Source: Ustulina deusta (Eukaryota > Ascomycota > Sordariomycetes > Xylariales > Xylariaceae). From it: a stretch of 64,000 bases of DNA. Location: assembly GCA_023159155.1 (NCBI GenBank), contig JAJNNX010000019.1, forward strand, positions 434,001-498,000, written 5' to 3'. Positions within the stretch are counted from its first letter, which is position 1, and each line of letters opens with the position of its first letter. Both the position numbers and the translations under genes were made by a program. Below the pieces are notes generated by a model, which saw only the letters and a list, made by a program, of their open reading frames with translations, did not search any database and was not told where the DNA came from. Below, one piece after another: positions 60,699 to 64,000 of the stretch.

Positions 60699-61286
60699 TT
60701 ACACCTCTCCCGCTGTTCATGTGGGTAAGTTGTGCGTGATAGTACTTGCACATACAGCTGCGGCCTCAAGGACATCACCTCATCCCTACATGTACCTACA
60801 TAGCGGCGAATGTCCCCCACCTCACATACCTGGCGCAACTGAATTTGCTTGGCGAAATTTACGCTCAGCCAAGAGACTCGGGTCATCTTTCGAACCTATC
60901 TCCGCCACGAGACTAGCGTTCTTAGCCTTATCTTCCGTCCCAATACTATCATCCTCCGTGATGTTCCTGCCGTGAGGTCCGCTCGGATCGCGGCAGTATT
61001 GGTTTTCGACGTAGGTCGGCGCAGCCCGGGCGTCTCCGCTGCCGCTTTCTCGCGACATGGCTCCCTGGGAGTATGATGTGGAGGTGCCGGGGGCGCGAGC
61101 AGAGCCTGAGGCGCCCTCTCGCCGTCGGCCTTGCTGGTTGTCGAGGCCCGCAGAGTTGGCTTGGCGGAAGGCCGGAGACTCGGCTGCTAAAGAGTCGGGT
61201 TTGACTTCACCCGGGCCCTCCTGGACCGTCGGGGCATTAATGCCCGCTGAGACTTTGGTGCCTGCGCCTGGTGCTTTATGTGACAT
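60699..61286 (-). CDS. Small hydrophilic conserved fungal protein, function unknown
   Basis: Exon 1 (61286-60830) encodes 152 residues rich in Gly, Ser, Ala and charged residues, with no hydrophobic core, so it is probably disordered. Segments SDSLAAES-like (PDSLAAESPAF), DPSGPHGRNITED, KNASLVAEIGSKDDPS and LAERKF recall an uncharacterised family widespread in filamentous fungi. An internal repeat is visible: ESPAFRQANSAG near residue 40 and ERKFRQANSVAP at the end of exon 1. A GTATGT donor follows. I propose a tiny second exon (60712-60699, after an AACAG acceptor) ending in TAA, giving 156 aa, but this last exon is weakly supported; relatives usually have a longer C-terminus. Confidence 0.6.
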
Positions 61287-61901
61287 TGCGAATGTAGATT
61301 ATGGACAGCCTTGTTAGGTATTGACGGTGATTTTCTTAGAAGTACGCAAGATACTGTAAGTAAGATTTTAGCCCTTCGTTATGAATTGGCGATTCTTAAG
61401 TGTTAGGAAATCAGGAACAAGCTATATATTTGTATCTACAAACATCCAAAGGAGCTCCTTGCGTGCCGGGCATTGGGAAAGGCCAACCCTTGACGTCATA
61501 AATTGAGATGAGCGTCAGAGTGACTTCATACAGCGGTGGATCGCCTCCAACAGCAAGAATCCAGTGGGTATAGTGACCGGGACTCCACCGACAACACCAT
61601 TTCCACCCAACGCATCCATGAACCTTGTGGGGAGCAGCTTCATGATTGATGGAGAATTTGGCGACTCTTAGGGAACCGCAACGTTGACGGGTTGCCCGCT
61701 GCGGTGGAGTTGTATTTCCTCCATACCAAGTCGACGAATGATGACCCTTTCACGGGGTGCAGCCAATATTAAAAATTTCCCACATCAGCCTGTTTCACCA
61801 CATCTCCGCCGGCATGACATCTGTGTCTTCTTCACCCTTATTCTAATATTTAATTGGCTTGTAAATTTCGACAACATTGTTGCCGTTCACAATCAACCAG
61901 A
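61287..61901. other. intergenic region
   Basis: Upstream of the small protein gene and 3' of the transporter gene. No gene or clear repeat seen. Confidence 0.5.
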
Positions 61902-63535
61902 TTAACATTGGAAGGGTGGTGGGAGCTCACCCGCAGCAGACGCCTTGATCAGAGCCACAATAGTCGCATACAGTCCCCCGACACAGATGAATGCGCCTGC
62001 AAGAATTGTGAAAACGTTGACGGCTAACATCAGAGGCTTCTGGAGCCATGCTCGAAATCCTCCTTCGAAATAGTATGTGTCATGAAGCCAGAAGGCTCCA
62101 GCAAGGCCATACGTATACCACGCAGCAAATACAGCAGCACTTATACCGACAAGATAGTTGAAGACGGGTATACCGACGGCGAATATGAATGCCGCAGCAT
62201 TTGCAAGAAGGATCAGAAATGTCCAGACCCCCCACCCCAAGAAGGTATGACTGTGAATATGCTTGGTATGCCTGAATAAGCGGACAAAAACAAGCTTAGA
62301 TGCTGTGTGGCTATAGAGACTTCCTGCAATAAAGAAATTCGGAATAGCGAGACCAAAAGCAATCTTCGAGAAGAGGGGACTGAGACTCAGCAGGCTGGGA
62401 CTAGAGACGTCGGATCCGATGTACCAGTACGACACGACTGCGAAGACCACGTATAACGATGTCGCAGTTATCTGTAACGCCCAAGCTGCCTTCATTGCGT
62501 CTTGCGGTCGCTTCATCTCCGAAATGAGTATGAAGAACATGAAATGACCCGCGTAAGCGAACACGGGGTTTGTTATACTGACTTGAAGAAACAATCAGTA
62601 ATTAGTTCTTCTCATATTTGATATGCGCTGAAGTGTCACTTGGCGCGTGAGATGACACTCGAAGTGGGCCGAAGAGAAATCTAGTCGAACAGCAAACTAT
62701 TGCTCCTAGAGCAGGCCGAAGGCGACAAAACAAACTTGATTTGACTTACTGAAAGCAGACGTGAAGTCGCTCGCCACTGCGATCTGAATGTCTCCTGGTT
62801 GGATAGGCACGACACCGGCGCCGGCGAGCGCAACAATGCCCGCAACAACGATCGAGACGCCGCCTACGATGGATAGAAAACCGAGACTATCTAGTGTTCT
62901 CGGAAAGCTTGCGAGCGTCACCGCGACAGCAAAGATGCCTGAAAATGCAACCGTGCAGAGCTTTTCGTTGGATAGCACGCTTAACGCGAGTTGGCCAGCG
63001 AGTATCTGGCTCCCCGTAGCAAATACAGCAAAGATGATAGTCCCCGCGCCGAGTATCTCCCTTCCGACGGGACCGAAGAGAATCATCCCCGCATCCCCCA
63101 TATTGTGCACTTTGACGGTCAGTTTGATCCACTATTTTCGGCCCATATCAGGAACCACTTACCTTCTGGGTGCCGCAATTTGAATTGTATCAATGCCCAT
63201 GCGGTATAAGTTGCGAAGGCCCCGAGGAAGACGATGACGATAACCCCGGGAACAACCCCGACAGCGGCCAGGCTGCTGGGTAAACTGAGCATTCCGTTAG
63301 ATACGATCTCGGTTATCATGAGAACGGCGACGAGCGGCCAGCTAAGGGTCTTGTATTTGATATCGTGACCATCTTCGCTCCCGAATACGTCCCCGGGTAG
63401 ACCCTGGTTGATGGGCGCTTCTTCATAAAAGTCGCCGCCTCCAAGTTCCCGCGCATCTGGAGTACTACTGTTGATCTCATGTTCGTCGCTTTTCGCGTGG
63501 ACAAACTGTCCCGGGCGGTATATATTATTCGACAT
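61902..63535 (-). CDS. AAAP-family amino-acid transporter (Mtr/N-system type)
   Basis: Secondary amino-acid transporter of the amino acid/auxin permease family; relatives include the Neurospora neutral/aromatic permease Mtr. Minus-strand exons are 63535-63163, 63109-62750 and 62581-61902, canonical and in phase, giving 470 aa. A ~60-residue hydrophilic N-terminus precedes KYKTLSWPLVAVLMITEIVS and GMLSLPSSLAAVGVVPGVIV, the conserved first helices. Exon 3 opens with ITNPVFAYAGHFMFFILISE, the conserved mid-protein segment, and YWYIGSDVSSPSLLSLSP follows. About eleven membrane spans are apparent. The ATG at 63535 was preferred over an upstream Met at 63574 because the protein is then of normal length and starts MSNNIYRPGQF. 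Substrate unknown. Confidence 0.93.
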
Positions 63536-64000
63536 CGCGATTCCAAGATCTATCGAACGCTCTGTAAATACCATGTCACGGTGTTGCGGGACCTATCGGC
63601 CAGGAAGTGTGTGCAGATACTACGTTTCACCCGCCAATCACAACACTGTCAGACACAAGAAGGATTCCAACCTTGATTACCTACTCCATGATAAGTGTGC
63701 ATCGGTGGGGAATCAACCAGAGGGACGTCCCGCATTCTGCCGAAGCCGTTAGATCGGTCTTATCAGCGGGCGCGGTTATGTTCTGTAAAGCCTAGGGTGC
63801 TTCTTTGAAGCGGGGCCGCGGCCTCTGTGAAGAGTGTTTCTCAGAAGATATCGTGAGTTTTGAAACCCTGGGCGATATAATAGGAATAGCAAAAGCGCAC
63901 AAGCGCCGATATGATTATGCCACGGTGAGTTATTTAGCTCCAAACTCCGTAACGGGTACCCGCTCTTGGGCTGTGAGTTCCGCATGGCAGGCTGGACTAA
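63536..64000. other. right edge, gene-free
   Basis: Upstream region of the transporter gene. Short frames here are not supported, and nothing recognisable reaches the edge. Confidence 0.45.

Overview
The window is nuclear DNA from a filamentous ascomycete (Pezizomycotina, probably Sordariomycetes). The genes are split by short introns with GTAAGT/GTATGT-type donors and CAG/TAG acceptors. The gene set is also typical: a HET-domain protein, a highly reducing polyketide synthase (HR-PKS), a C2H2/fungal_trans regulator, Spg1/Tem1 and CAND1. I saw no rRNA, tRNA or CRISPR array. About 20 protein genes are supported, and I rebuilt most exon chains by hand so that every junction stays in frame.

Left part (1-26.9 kb), mostly housekeeping: Spg1/Tem1 septation GTPase (-), glycine cleavage H protein (+), hydroxymethylbilane synthase (-), a cysteine-rich secreted protein (+), CAND1 (-), an NmrA-like NAD(P)-binding protein (+), an F-box-like protein (+), an aldo-keto reductase (-), an amino-acid permease (-) and a secreted EGF/phytase-like beta-propeller protein (+). 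H protein and porphobilinogen deaminase are very GC-rich at third positions. The long gaps hold simple repeats and a dispersed palindromic ACCTAGGTA-type motif.

Centre (27.1-57.9 kb), probable secondary-metabolite region: a five-exon HR-PKS (KS-AT-DH-ER-KR-ACP, no methyltransferase seen) faces a divergent FSH1-type serine hydrolase of the LovG kind. Next come a 20-exon ABCB-type full ABC transporter, a HET-domain protein with an N-terminal membrane region, a C2H2 zinc-finger/fungal_trans regulator, a DHA2-type MFS transporter and a membrane-anchored protein resembling the indoleamine-2,3-dioxygenase/PrnB superfamily. A coherent model is: the synthase builds the chain, the hydrolase releases it, the dioxygenase-like protein tailors it or acts on a precursor, ABC and MFS pumps export it, and the C2H2 protein regulates. 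The main oddity is the PKS dehydratase: the catalytic His position is Tyr and the catalytic Asp position is Glu, although ER and KR look intact.

Right part (57.9-64 kb): a degraded SMP-30/lactonase relic with stops and a frameshift, split by a 261-bp LTR-like element; a small hydrophilic fungal protein with an internal repeat; and an AAAP-family amino-acid transporter near the right edge.
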